DNA from: Natronospirales bacterium | GTDB taxonomy: Bacteria; Pseudomonadota; Gammaproteobacteria; Natronospirales; REEB76 | Direction: 5' to 3' | Assembly (NCBI GenBank): GCA_021816765.1 | Contig: JAKAXB010000006.1 | Coordinates: 62,001-126,000 of the forward strand | Length of the DNA: 64,000 nucleotides | Shown here: positions 47,012 through 56,102 of the stretch, one piece after another | How positions within the stretch are numbered: the stretch's first letter is position 1 | Layout: every line of letters begins with the position of its first letter | Notes under the pieces: generated by a model | Databases searched by the model: none | The model's input: the letters and a program-made list of their open reading frames with translations, nothing else | Told to the model about the DNA's origin: nothing | Program-made: the position numbers and the translations under genes

Positions 47012-48226
47012 ATGACACGCGTGGTAGTTACCGGACTTGGGGTCGTATCCTGTCTGGGCAACGACAAGGCGAGCGTCACCGCCTCCCTGCGTGAGGGACG
47101 CTCCGGCATCCGCCATGTGCAGGAATACGCGGATCTCGGTTTGCGCAGCCGCATAGCCGGTGCCCCTGAAATTGATCTTGAAGCGCTGGTTGATCGCAAG
47201 ATCAAACGCTTCATGGGTGATGCCGCCGCTTATGCTTATGTCGCCATGCAGGATGCCATCTCCGATGCAGGGCTCAAGGCCGAACAGGTATCCAACCCGC
47301 GCACCGGCCTCATTGCCGGCTCGGGTGGTGGTTCGGTTGCCAACCAGATAGACATGGCCGATACCCTGCGCAGCCGGGGAGTGCGCCGGGTGGGACCTTA
47401 CATGGTTCCAAGAACCATGTGCTCGACCGTTTCCGCCGGCCTTGCCACGCCGTTCCGGATTCAGGGTCTCAACTATTCCATTTCCTCGGCATGCGCCACT
47501 TCGGCGCATTGTATTGGTGCTGCCATGGAACAGATCCAGTTGGGCAAACAGGATATCGTCTTTGCGGGCGGTGCCGAGGAACTGCATTGGGGCATGACCG
47601 GCATGTTTGACGCCATGGGCGCCCTGTCCTCGCGCTATAACGACACACCGGCACAAGCATCCCGACCCTTTGACGTCGGCCGTGACGGCTTCGTCATTGC
47701 CGGCGGAGCCGGCATGGTGGTGCTGGAAAAACTGGAACACGCCGTAGAGCGTGGCGCCGGAATTTACGCCGAGTTGGTGGGATATGGCGCCAGTTCAGAC
47801 GGTTATGACATGGTGACACCTTCCGGGGAAGGCGCGATGCGCTGCATGCAAATGGCGCTCGATACCGTGACAGGATCCATTGATTACCTCAATGCCCACG
47901 GCACCTCCACACCGGCCGGCGATGCGGCTGAACTCAACGCCATCCGTGAAGTGTTCGGTGGTTCCGCCCCCCCAATTTCATCCACCAAGTCCATGTCCGG
48001 TCATTCCCTCGGCGCCGCCGGCGTACATGAGGCCATTTACTGCCTGCTGATGCTGGAAAGCGGCTTCATCGCTCCTTCGATCAATATCGAGATATTGGAT
48101 ACGCGGGCCGCGGGGCTGACCATTGTGCGCGAGGCACAGACGGCGGAACTTCAGCGCGTCATGTCCAACAGCTTCGGTTTTGGCGGTACCAACGCCACGC
48201 TGGTGTTCCAGCGCTACCGCGGCTGA
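47012..48226 (+). CDS. fabB: 3-oxoacyl-ACP synthase I (KAS I)
   Basis: A 404-residue condensing enzyme that elongates cis-3-decenoyl-ACP. The catalytic triad is visible: Cys in [18 protein letters not shown], His in [16 protein letters not shown], and His in [18 protein letters not shown], with the preceding Lys. The N terminus ([20 protein letters not shown]) and C terminus ([16 protein letters not shown]) are standard. AAGGCA precedes the ATG. Pairing with fabA shows it is FabB and not FabF. About 160 bases without features separate it from the convergent tRNA-fMet. Confidence 0.97.
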   Translation: MTRVVVTGLGVVSCLGNDKASVTASLREGRSGIRHVQEYADLGLRSRIAGAPEIDLEALVDRKIKRFMGDAAAYAYVAMQDAISDAGLKAEQVSNPRTGLIAGSGGGSVANQIDMADTLRSRGVRRVGPYMVPRTMCSTVSAGLATPFRIQGLNYSISSACATSAHCIGAAMEQIQLGKQDIVFAGGAEELHWGMTGMFDAMGALSSRYNDTPAQASRPFDVGRDGFVIAGGAGMVVLEKLEHAVERGAGIYAELVGYGASSDGYDMVTPSGEGAMRCMQMALDTVTGSIDYLNAHGTSTPAGDAAELNAIREVFGGSAPPISSTKSMSGHSLGAAGVHEAIYCLLMLESGFIAPSINIEILDTRAAGLTIVREAQTAELQRVMSNSFGFGGTNATLVFQRYRG

Positions 48227-48387
48227 GTGTATGGACAGGAGCGCGCAGACACAGGCAGGGGGTTTGTGAGACAGGCTGCGGTTGGCATGGGGGCAATGGC
48301 TGCAAGAGATTTACAGCCAAAACTTCAATCGGATATTGCCGCTGGCGCGGGAGCCCTCCCCAATGGCTGATGGAGGACGGGAAATGA

Positions 48388-48464
48388 TGGTAGCGGGGGC
48401 AGGATTTGAACCTGCGACCTTCGGGTTATGAGCCCGACGAGCTGCCAGACTGCTCCACCCCGCA
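48388..48464 (-). tRNA. tRNA-fMet (CAU), initiator
   Basis: A 77-base tRNA gene with encoded CCA. The anticodon arm GTCGGGCTCATAACCCGA has the three G-C pairs of initiator tRNAs and anticodon CAU. The D-arm GGAGCAGTCTGGCAGCTC and T-arm GCAGGTTCAAATCCTGC are regular. The acceptor stem GCGGGG/CCCCGC begins at position 2. Position 1 is U and position 72 is U, so the 1-72 pair is mismatched as initiation requires, but not the usual C-A. It has its own promoter and lies between fabB and nuoN. Confidence 0.96.
48389..48403 (-). repeat. tRNA-side copy of the 15-base direct repeat
   Basis: The sequence GGTAGCGGGGGCAGG within the tRNA-fMet 3' half is repeated exactly at 45296-45310, bounding 3.1 kb that holds the DksA-like gene, fabA and fabB. 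Confidence 0.7.
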
Positions 48465-48478
48465 TTCGGCAGCCGCGG

Positions 48479-48507
48479 ACTATATAGGAGAGAGCGGTGT
48501 TTTTCAA
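48479..48507 (-). promoter_or_regulatory. Promoter of tRNA-fMet
   Basis: Minus strand TTGAAA, 17 bases, TATAGT, followed by a GC-rich discriminator (CCGCGGC). Initiation would occur about eight bases before the tRNA. GC-rich discriminators are typical of stable-RNA promoters under ppGpp/DksA control. Confidence 0.8.
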
Positions 48508-48550
48508 GGTAACCGCGCGCACTGCGCCCTTTTGCACCGCTTGAGCCTTG

Positions 48551-49993
48551 TCAGAAAGTGATGACCCTGGCGCAGAGCGCCATCAGCGGGCCCGGCAACA
48601 CACCCAACAGCAGGATGGCAAGACTGTTACCGGACAGCACCCAGCGCATGTCCAGGCTCGCTTCAACCGGCTTCATGCCCTCGGGCGCGCGATCAAAATA
48701 CATGAGCTTCACCACTTTCAAATAGTAGAAGGCGCTGATAATGGCGAAAATCACGCCGACTACTGCAAGCCAAATCATGCCGGCGTCAATGACTGCGCGC
48801 AGCACATAGAGCTTGCCAAAGAAACCCACAAACGGGGGCACGCCGGCCATGCCGAACATCACTATCAGCATCATGGCAGCAAACCATGGACTGCGGTCAT
48901 TGAGTCCCTTGAAGTCTTCCAGACGGTCCGATTCAAAACCCTTGCGTGCCAGCAGGATGATGATGCCGAAAGCCGCGGCAGCCATGATCACATAGGTGAT
49001 GACATAGAACATGGCGGCTTGATAGCCGGCGGTGGTGCCGACGAGAATGCCCATGAGGATGTACCCCACATGGGAAATGGTGGAATAGGCCAGCAGGCGT
49101 TTCAGGTTGGTCTGCACTATGGCCACAATACTGCCGATAGCCATGGACAGGATCGATAGTACGATGAGCATCGTGCGCCATTCGGCACGCAACCCGCCAA
49201 GTCCTTCCACCAGCAGACGCATGAACAGCGCAAAAGCGGCGATCTTGGGCGCCGAGCCCACGTAGAGCGTCACGGGCGTGTTCGCACCCTCATATACATC
49301 GGGAAGCCACATATGGAACGGTACGGCACCCAGCTTGAAACACAGACCCACGATGATGAAACCCAGAGCGAACATCACACCGATATTGATATCCGGTGCT
49401 TCGGCGATATGCACGCCCAATCTCGTGATATCCAGCGTACCGGTTGCACCGTAGAGCAGCGACATGCCGTACAGCAATATACCGGAGGCGATGGCGCCCA
49501 GCACGAAGTATTTCATGGCGGCCTCGGAAGCCGCCGGGGAGTCGCGATCCAGCGCTACCATGGCGTACAACGACAGAGATAAAAGTTCGAGGCCGAGATA
49601 GATGGTGATGAAATTATGTGCCGAGATCATCACCATCATGCCGAGCATGCCAAACAGGCCCAGCACATAGAATTCTCCTTTGAACAGATTTCGGTCGTTG
49701 AAATAATCGCGCGCATACAGAAAGGTCAACGCCACCGTCAGATAGGTAAATAGTTTGAACACATTACCCATGCTGTCGTTGATGAACATGTCGCTGAAGG
49801 TGAGTAGCCCGGCATTTTCAGCCACGGTTACCGTCAGCCAGGCGGTGGCGGCAATGGTCGCCAGGGACAGCCAGTGCGTCACAACGCGGTGGCGGTCGCT
49901 GAGAAACACATCCACCAACAGGATAAAACAGCCCATCCCGAGCACGAACATCTCGGGGATTGCCGGAGTGAAAGCTGGCAGCGTAAAGGTCAT
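48551..49993 (-). CDS. nuoN: NADH-quinone oxidoreductase subunit N
   Basis: A 480-residue antiporter-like membrane subunit of complex I with about 14 hydrophobic helices. The family motif HMWLPDVYEGANTPVTLYVG carries the conserved proton-path region, and KRLLAYSTISHVGYILMG is also typical. The ATG at 49993 follows GAGGAAG; the open frame begins with a TTG at 50005. It is the last nuo gene; the tRNA-fMet follows on the same strand. Confidence 0.96.
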   Translation of the reverse strand: MTFTLPAFTPAIPEMFVLGMGCFILLVDVFLSDRHRVVTHWLSLATIAATAWLTVTVAENAGLLTFSDMFINDSMGNVFKLFTYLTVALTFLYARDYFNDRNLFKGEFYVLGLFGMLGMMVMISAHNFITIYLGLELLSLSLYAMVALDRDSPAASEAAMKYFVLGAIASGILLYGMSLLYGATGTLDITRLGVHIAEAPDINIGVMFALGFIIVGLCFKLGAVPFHMWLPDVYEGANTPVTLYVGSAPKIAAFALFMRLLVEGLGGLRAEWRTMLIVLSILSMAIGSIVAIVQTNLKRLLAYSTISHVGYILMGILVGTTAGYQAAMFYVITYVIMAAAAFGIIILLARKGFESDRLEDFKGLNDRSPWFAAMMLIVMFGMAGVPPFVGFFGKLYVLRAVIDAGMIWLAVVGVIFAIISAFYYLKVVKLMYFDRAPEGMKPVEASLDMRWVLSGNSLAILLLGVLPGPLMALCARVITF

Positions 49994-50015
49994 GGGCTTC
50001 CTCAAAAATCAATGC

Positions 50016-51530
50016 TTACAGTTTTGACTGCACCGCTTGGTGCACCAGATTCACCACCGACGCATGCATCACATTGAGCAGCGGCGCCGGCCAGATACCG
50101 ATCACGACCACCGGGATGGCGCACAGGCCGAGAACGATGAACTCGCGCTTGCTGATATCCTGCATCGTGGCAACGTGATCATTTCCCACCGGTCCATAGA
50201 GCACACGTTTCACCAGCCACAGCGTATAGGCTGCGCCGAGAAACAGGGTGAAGGCCGCGCCGAAAGCAATCCAGAAATTGGCTTTCATGCTGGTGAGTAT
50301 CACCATCCATTCGCCCACGAAACCGGACGTGCCCGGCAGCCCGACATTGGCCATGGCAAACAACACCATGAAAAAGGCGAATGCCGGCATCATGTTGATG
50401 ACGCCACCGTAGGCATTGATCTCACGGGTGTGCAACCGGTCATACAACACACCGACGCACAGGAACAGTGCGCCGGAAACAAAACCATGGGAGATCATCT
50501 GTACCAGGCCGCCCTCCACGCCCATGACCGTACCGCTGGTGCTCGCGGTTTTCTCGAAAATGACGAACAGGATGAAGAAGCCCAGCGTGACAAAACCCAT
50601 ATGCGCAATGGAGGAATAAGCCACCAGCTTCTTCATGTCCGTCTGCACGACAGCCACGAAACCTATATAGATGATGGCGATCAGCGACAGTGCGATGACG
50701 AGCCACATGAGCGCATGGCTCGCATCCGGAGCGATGGGCAGGCTGAAACGCAGGAAACCGTACGCACCCATCTTCAGCAGAATCGCCGCCAGGATTACCG
50801 AACCGCCGGTGGGCGCTTCCACATGCGCGTCCGGCAGCCAGGTATGCACCGGCCACATGGGGACTTTCACGGCAAACGCCGCCAGGAAGGCCAGAAAAAT
50901 GAGCGCTTGGGCAGTCATGCCAAGCGGCATTTGCTGAAAGGTCAGAATGTCGTAGCTGCCGGATTTCACGTACATGTAGATGATGGCCACCAGCATGAAT
51001 ACCGAACCCAGGAAGGTGTACAAAAAAAACTTGATGCTGGCATACACGCGTCGCGGCCCGCCCCAGATGCCGATGATCAGAAACATCGGGATCAGCATGG
51101 CTTCCCACAACACGTAAAACAGCAGACCGTCCAGGGCCGAGAACACGCCGTTCATGAGCCCTTCCATGATGAGAAAAGCCGCCATATATTGGGCAAGCTT
51201 GTAGTGAACCACCTCCCAACCGGCGATCACCACCAGTACGGTCATGAAGGTGGTAAGCAGGATCAGCGGCATGGAAATGCCGTCCACGCCCAGGTGATAA
51301 TGGACATGGAAAGTCCGGATCCAAGGCAGGTTTTCCACGAACTGCATGGCCGCGGTACCGGTGTTGAACTGGGTCCACAAAGGCACACTGACGGCAAACA
51401 CCAGGACAGAAAAAAACAACGCCAGCCAGCGTACCGACCTGGGTGCCACCCGCCCCGCCAGAAGCACAATGACGCCACCAGCGATCGGCAGCCACAGCAA
51501 CACGCTCAGGATAGGAAAGTGTGTGGTCAT
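50016..51530 (-). CDS. nuoM: NADH-quinone oxidoreductase subunit M
   Basis: A 504-residue antiporter-like subunit. WPVHTWLPDAHVEAPTGGSV with the conserved residues of the proton channel, and KKLVAYSSIAHMGFVTLGFF, identify NuoM. The glutamate in YVLWEAMLIPMFLIIGIWGG of helix 5 is conserved. GGAAA precedes the ATG. The gene lies 12 bases after nuoL. Confidence 0.97.
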   Translation of the reverse strand: MTTHFPILSVLLWLPIAGGVIVLLAGRVAPRSVRWLALFFSVLVFAVSVPLWTQFNTGTAAMQFVENLPWIRTFHVHYHLGVDGISMPLILLTTFMTVLVVIAGWEVVHYKLAQYMAAFLIMEGLMNGVFSALDGLLFYVLWEAMLIPMFLIIGIWGGPRRVYASIKFFLYTFLGSVFMLVAIIYMYVKSGSYDILTFQQMPLGMTAQALIFLAFLAAFAVKVPMWPVHTWLPDAHVEAPTGGSVILAAILLKMGAYGFLRFSLPIAPDASHALMWLVIALSLIAIIYIGFVAVVQTDMKKLVAYSSIAHMGFVTLGFFILFVIFEKTASTSGTVMGVEGGLVQMISHGFVSGALFLCVGVLYDRLHTREINAYGGVINMMPAFAFFMVLFAMANVGLPGTSGFVGEWMVILTSMKANFWIAFGAAFTLFLGAAYTLWLVKRVLYGPVGNDHVATMQDISKREFIVLGLCAIPVVVIGIWPAPLLNVMHASVVNLVHQAVQSKL

Positions 51531-51542
51531 GTTGTGTTTCCG

Positions 51543-53573
51543 CTATCGCAACAACAGCCAGCCCAGCAACAGGCACAGGCCTACGATCATGGCAAAGGCA
51601 TAGTGATACAGATACCCGGACTGACCGCGGCGCAGGACTCCGGATAACCAGCCCACTGCGCGCGCCGAACCGTTCACCAGTACGCCATCAATGACAACAC
51701 CGTCACCGCCCTTCCACAGCGCGTTACCCAGACCGCGCGTACCACCGGCAATGAAAAAGGCGTAGATCTCGTCGAAATAGAACTTATGGATCAGCAATTG
51801 ATAGAAGGCGTTAAGTTTCTGCGCCAGCAGGGCCGGCAGCTGCGGCGCATACAGGTAAAAGAACCAGGCCACGAGAACTCCGGCCAGCGCCAGATAGAGG
51901 GCGGGTGAAGTCACGCTTTCCCTCACCATGTTGGCGGCACCATGAAATTCATCGGTGAGCCTCTGCATGACATGATGATTGGGTGCCACATAAATGGATG
52001 AGCCGAAGAAACCGCCGTACAGCACAGGTTGTATGGTCAGCCAGCCGATGAACAGCGATGGGATGGCCAACAGGATCAACGGCACGGTCACCACCCAGGG
52101 AGATTCCTTGGGTGGATGGGCCAGGTGGCCGGGCGCAAGATGTTCCTCGCTTGCGTGATCTTCATGCCCATGGTCATGCTTGCCGCCCGGTTCCACCACG
52201 AAGCGTTCCTTGCCGTGGAAAGTCATGAAAAACATGCGGAAGGTGTACAGCGCGGTTACGAATACGCCCAACAGCACACACCAGTAGGCAAAACTCGCGC
52301 CCGCGCGCTGCGAGTCATGGACCGCCGCAATGATGGTGTCCTTGGAGAAAAAACCGGCGAAGCCGGGGAAGGCAATCAGTGCAAGCGAACCTATCAGGAA
52401 GGTGATATAGGTGATGGGCATGTACTTGCGCAGACCGCCCATGCGGCGCATATCCTGTTCGTGGTGCATGGCGATAATTACCGAGCCCGCCGCTAAAAAC
52501 AGCAATGCCTTGAAGAAGGCATGCGTCATCAAATGGAAGATACCGGCTGCATAGGCGGAGGCGCCCAGGGCGACTGCCATGTAACCCAGTTGTGAAAGTG
52601 TCGAATAGGCGATCACGCGCTTGATGTCGTTCTGCACGATGCCCACCAAACCCATGAAGAAGGCGGTGATGGCGCCGACGATCATCACCACCGACAGCGC
52701 CGTATCCGAGAGCTCAAACAGCGGCGACATGCGCGCCACCATGAAGATGCCGGCGGTCACCATGGTGGCGGCGTGTATCAGTGCCGAAATGGGTGTCGGG
52801 CCTTCCATGGAATCCGGCAGCCACACATGCAGCGGCACCTGCGCCGACTTGCCCATGGCGCCCACGAACAGCAGGATACAGATGACAGTAGGTACCGACC
52901 AGGCTAGGCCCGGGAAAAGCTGCATGTGCTGGCCGGCAAGCTGCGGCGCGTAGGCGAACACCGCGGCGTAATTCACGCTGCCGCTATAGGTGAGTACCAG
53001 GGCGATGCCCAGCAGGAAGCCGAAATCTCCTACGCGATTCACCAAGAAGGCCTTGAGGCCGGCATAGATGGCCGTGGGCCGGGTGTACCAGAAACCGATG
53101 AGCAGATAGGAGACCAGTCCCACCGCTTCCCAACCGAAGAACAACTGCAGGAAGTTGTTTGCCATCACCAGCATGAGCATGGCAAAAGTGAACAGGGCGA
53201 TATAACTGAAGAAGCGTTTGTAACCCGGATCATCCGCCATGTAGCCGATGGTATAGATATGCACCATCAGCGAAACAAAACTCACCACGGTGATCATGAG
53301 TGCTGTCAGGCGGTCCACCAGGAACCCCACCTGAAATTGCACATTGCCCACCACGCCCCAGTTGTACACGGTGACGTTGAAATTGCCCATACTGTTGTAC
53401 AGCATTTGCCAGAGCACATACACTGACAACACAAACGATACGGCCACGCCCAGGATGGTCACCCAGTGTGAAAAATGGCGTGGGATGAAGCGCATGAAAA
53501 TGCCGGCGATAACGGCCGCTGCAAGCGGCGCCAGCACGATGATGAGGAAAATGGTTGGCATCGCCGGATTCAT
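51543..53573 (-). CDS. nuoL: NADH-quinone oxidoreductase subunit L
   Basis: A 676-residue subunit, the distal proton pump, longer than M and N because of the long lateral helix at the C terminus. VPLHVWLPDSMEGPTPISAL, IHAATMVTAGIFMVARMSPL and KRVIAYSTLSQLGYMAVALG are classic NuoL motifs. A His-rich cytoplasmic loop (KHDHGHEDHASEEH) occurs near residue 470. The ATG at 53573 follows AAGGG at the end of nuoK. Confidence 0.97.
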   Translation of the reverse strand: MNPAMPTIFLIIVLAPLAAAVIAGIFMRFIPRHFSHWVTILGVAVSFVLSVYVLWQMLYNSMGNFNVTVYNWGVVGNVQFQVGFLVDRLTALMITVVSFVSLMVHIYTIGYMADDPGYKRFFSYIALFTFAMLMLVMANNFLQLFFGWEAVGLVSYLLIGFWYTRPTAIYAGLKAFLVNRVGDFGFLLGIALVLTYSGSVNYAAVFAYAPQLAGQHMQLFPGLAWSVPTVICILLFVGAMGKSAQVPLHVWLPDSMEGPTPISALIHAATMVTAGIFMVARMSPLFELSDTALSVVMIVGAITAFFMGLVGIVQNDIKRVIAYSTLSQLGYMAVALGASAYAAGIFHLMTHAFFKALLFLAAGSVIIAMHHEQDMRRMGGLRKYMPITYITFLIGSLALIAFPGFAGFFSKDTIIAAVHDSQRAGASFAYWCVLLGVFVTALYTFRMFFMTFHGKERFVVEPGGKHDHGHEDHASEEHLAPGHLAHPPKESPWVVTVPLILLAIPSLFIGWLTIQPVLYGGFFGSSIYVAPNHHVMQRLTDEFHGAANMVRESVTSPALYLALAGVLVAWFFYLYAPQLPALLAQKLNAFYQLLIHKFYFDEIYAFFIAGGTRGLGNALWKGGDGVVIDGVLVNGSARAVGWLSGVLRRGQSGYLYHYAFAMIVGLCLLLGWLLLR

Positions 53574-53574
53574 A

Positions 53575-53883
53575 TCAGCCCTTCATGCTGTCCAGTTCTT
53601 CAACATTGATACTGTGGCGGTTACGGAACAACACCACCAGGATGGCAAGGCCGATGGCAGCCTCGGCTGCGGCCACGGTGAGAATGAAGAACACGAACAC
53701 CTGCCCAGCCGGATCGTTGAGATAACGCGAAAAAGCGATGAAATTGGAATTTGCCGCCAGCAGCATCAATTCGATGCACATAAGAAGCAGAATCAGGTTC
53801 TTGCGGTTGAGAAACACACCCGCCATGCCAATGGCAAACAGCACACCGCTCAGGGCCAGGAAATCAAACAGGGTGATGGTCAT
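53575..53883 (-). CDS. nuoK: NADH-quinone oxidoreductase subunit K
   Basis: A 102-residue subunit with three membrane helices. The conserved glutamates are in [18 protein letters not shown] and in the third helix ([19 protein letters not shown]), both part of the proton path between the pump and quinone module. It overlaps the nuoJ stop by four bases, and the nuoL start follows immediately. Confidence 0.96.
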   Translation of the reverse strand: MTITLFDFLALSGVLFAIGMAGVFLNRKNLILLLMCIELMLLAANSNFIAFSRYLNDPAGQVFVFFILTVAAAEAAIGLAILVVLFRNRHSINVEELDSMKG

Positions 53884-54497
53884 GGTGCTTCTCCTCCCCG
53901 GCTGCGACCCGATGGCATCTTGACCAGCCGGATGCGGCCGTGCTTGGCGCTGACCCGCACCTGTTTTGCGGGATTCTGACTGCGGGTACCCGGGCGACGA
54001 CGCAGAGTCAGCGCGATGGCCGCCACGATGCCTACCAGCAGAATCACCGCCGCCAGTTCAAAGGGATAGGCATAGGTCGTATAGATCACGTCGCCCAGTG
54101 CACGGGTATTGCTATATTTCGCGGCATGCGTTACCGGCGTGCCGAACGTCACTCCGAGTTTCCGTGTCCACACCACGTAGCCGATTTCCACCACCACCAC
54201 GGCCGCCACCACCACGCCAAGCGGCGCATAGCGCACGAACCCCTGACGCATGGTGGTGGTGTCGATATCCAGCATCATCACCACGAAAAGGAACAGCACC
54301 ATGACCGCACCCACGTACACCAGCACCAGCACCAGGGCGAGGAATTCCGCCTCCAGCAGAATCCACAGACCGGCGCTGGTGACAAAGGCCAGCACCAGAA
54401 ACAAGGCTGAGTGCACCGGATTACGCGCGCTGATGACGCCGAGAGCGGAGCCGATCAGGATTGCCGCCAGTACGATGAAAATAACGGCCTGTACCAT
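53880..54497 (-). CDS. nuoJ: NADH-quinone oxidoreductase subunit J
   Basis: A 205-residue subunit with five membrane helices. [20 protein letters not shown] and [20 protein letters not shown], which contains the bulge of helix 3, are diagnostic. The C-terminal tail is basic and longer than usual (after residue 170). It starts 11 bases after the nuoI stop. Confidence 0.96.
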   Translation of the reverse strand: MVQAVIFIVLAAILIGSALGVISARNPVHSALFLVLAFVTSAGLWILLEAEFLALVLVLVYVGAVMVLFLFVVMMLDIDTTTMRQGFVRYAPLGVVVAAVVVVEIGYVVWTRKLGVTFGTPVTHAAKYSNTRALGDVIYTTYAYPFELAAVILLVGIVAAIALTLRRRPGTRSQNPAKQVRVSAKHGRIRLVKMPSGRSRGGEAP

Positions 54498-54508
54498 GTT
54501 CCCGGTCC

Positions 54509-54997
54509 TCAGCGGTAAGGCGCATCGGCCGCGCGTTCAGCGGCGATCTGCGCCTCGTACTTATCGCCGATGGTCAGCAGCTTTTCCTTGGTCATGATTT
54601 GCTCACCGCGCTTTTCAAAATGAAACTCGGTAATGCTGGTTTCCACGATGGCATCCACGGGGCAGGCTTCTTCGCAAAAGCCGCAGTAGATGCACTTGAA
54701 GAGATCAATGTCATAGCGCGTGGTGCGGCGCGTGCCGTCCTCGCGCTGCTCCGAATCAATGGTGATGGCGAGTGCCGGGCACACCGCCTCACACAGTTTG
54801 CAGGCGATGCAGCGTTCCTCGCCGTTAGCGTAGCGGCGCTGGGCGTGCAGACCGCGATAGCGCGGCGATTTGGGTGTCTTCTCCTCCGGATAACGGAGGG
54901 TCACCTTGCGGGCGAAAAACAGCTTTCCCGTGAGCCCCAGACCCTGGAACAGTTCCACCAGCAACAGACTCCTGATCCAACTGCGCACTGTGTTCAT
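54509..54997 (-). CDS. nuoI: NADH-quinone oxidoreductase subunit I
   Basis: A 162-residue ferredoxin-like subunit carrying the two [4Fe-4S] clusters N6a and N6b: [16 protein letters not shown] and [18 protein letters not shown]. The N-terminal amphipathic segment attaches it to the membrane arm. The length equals typical NuoI (about 160-180). It follows nuoH after seven bases. Confidence 0.97.
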   Translation of the reverse strand: MNTVRSWIRSLLLVELFQGLGLTGKLFFARKVTLRYPEEKTPKSPRYRGLHAQRRYANGEERCIACKLCEAVCPALAITIDSEQREDGTRRTTRYDIDLFKCIYCGFCEEACPVDAIVETSITEFHFEKRGEQIMTKEKLLTIGDKYEAQIAAERAADAPYR

Positions 54998-55004
54998 GGT
55001 GCTC

Positions 55005-56102
55005 TCACGCGAACCAGGGTGGGATCTTCAGCACAATGGCCACGCCCTCCAGCACCAGCCACAGGATGGTGATGGGGATGAATACCTTCCAGCCGAGCCG
55101 CATGATCTGGTCATAGCGGTAGCGCGGAAAGGTGGCGCGGAACCACAAAAAGGCATACAGAAAGACGCAGGTCTTGACGGCAAACCATATAAAGCTTGTG
55201 TGCACCAGGAAGGCCAGAGGCGTGTCTTCCAGGAAGTGCCAGCCCTGTACCGGTGACAGCCAGCCGCCCCAGAACAAGGTGGCAGCCAGCGCGGAAATCA
55301 GGATCATGTTGGCGTATTCCGCAAGGAAAAAGGCGGCAAATGCCGTGCCGGAGTATTCCACATGAAACCCCGCGACGATTTCCGATTCGCCCTCCGCCAC
55401 GTCGAAGGGGGCGCGGTTGGTTTCCGCCACACCGGAAATAAAATAGATGACAAACAGCGGCAGCAACGGCAGCCAGAACCAGTGTGAAAATCCGCCATTC
55501 TGGGCCAACACGATGTCATTGAGATTGAGGCTCTGACTGGCCATGAGCACACCCACCAGGGCAAAGCCCATGGCGATCTCGTAGGACACCATCTGTGCCG
55601 CCGAGCGCATGGCGCCCAAGAAGGCGTATTTGGAATTGGAGGCCCAGCCGGACAGAATGATGCCGTACACCCCGAATGAGGTGAGTGCCAATATGTATAA
55701 AAGGCCGGCATTGGCATTGGATAGCATCACGCCATTGCTGAAGGGGATCACCGCCCAGGCAGCAAAGGCCGTGGAGATGGAAATGACCGGTGCAGTGATA
55801 AACAAGAACCGGTTGGCATTGGTGGGAAGAATTACCTCCTTGAATACCAGTTTGAGCACATCCGCGAACGGCTGCAGCAAGCCCCAGGGGCCCACACGAT
55901 TCGGCCCCATGCGCACCTGCATGAAACCGATGATGCGCCGCTCGGCCAAAGTCAGGTAAGCCACTGTCAGTATAAGCGGCAGCATGATTGCAACTATGCC
56001 GGCCAGAGATTTCAGCGTCAGTTGCCAGGCGAACGGCAGTGATATCCAGTAGGTTGTCAGCGCGCTCCAAAACGCATGCAACTTGGTTAACAGCTCTGAC
56101 AT
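55005..56102 (-). CDS. nuoH: NADH-quinone oxidoreductase subunit H
   Basis: A 365-residue subunit with eight membrane helices that forms much of the quinone site. [20 protein letters not shown] and [19 protein letters not shown] are its strongest signature, and [20 protein letters not shown] holds the acidic residues of the E-channel. The ATG overlaps the nuoG stop by one base. Confidence 0.97.
   Translation of the reverse strand: MSELLTKLHAFWSALTTYWISLPFAWQLTLKSLAGIVAIMLPLILTVAYLTLAERRIIGFMQVRMGPNRVGPWGLLQPFADVLKLVFKEVILPTNANRFLFITAPVISISTAFAAWAVIPFSNGVMLSNANAGLLYILALTSFGVYGIILSGWASNSKYAFLGAMRSAAQMVSYEIAMGFALVGVLMASQSLNLNDIVLAQNGGFSHWFWLPLLPLFVIYFISGVAETNRAPFDVAEGESEIVAGFHVEYSGTAFAAFFLAEYANMILISALAATLFWGGWLSPVQGWHFLEDTPLAFLVHTSFIWFAVKTCVFLYAFLWFRATFPRYRYDQIMRLGWKVFIPITILWLVLEGVAIVLKIPPWFA

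Noticed and set aside
50037-51647. 536-codon open frame on the plus strand
   Set aside because: It is antisense to nuoM and the end of nuoL; composition (His, Gln, Asp) is that of the reverse of membrane-protein codons.
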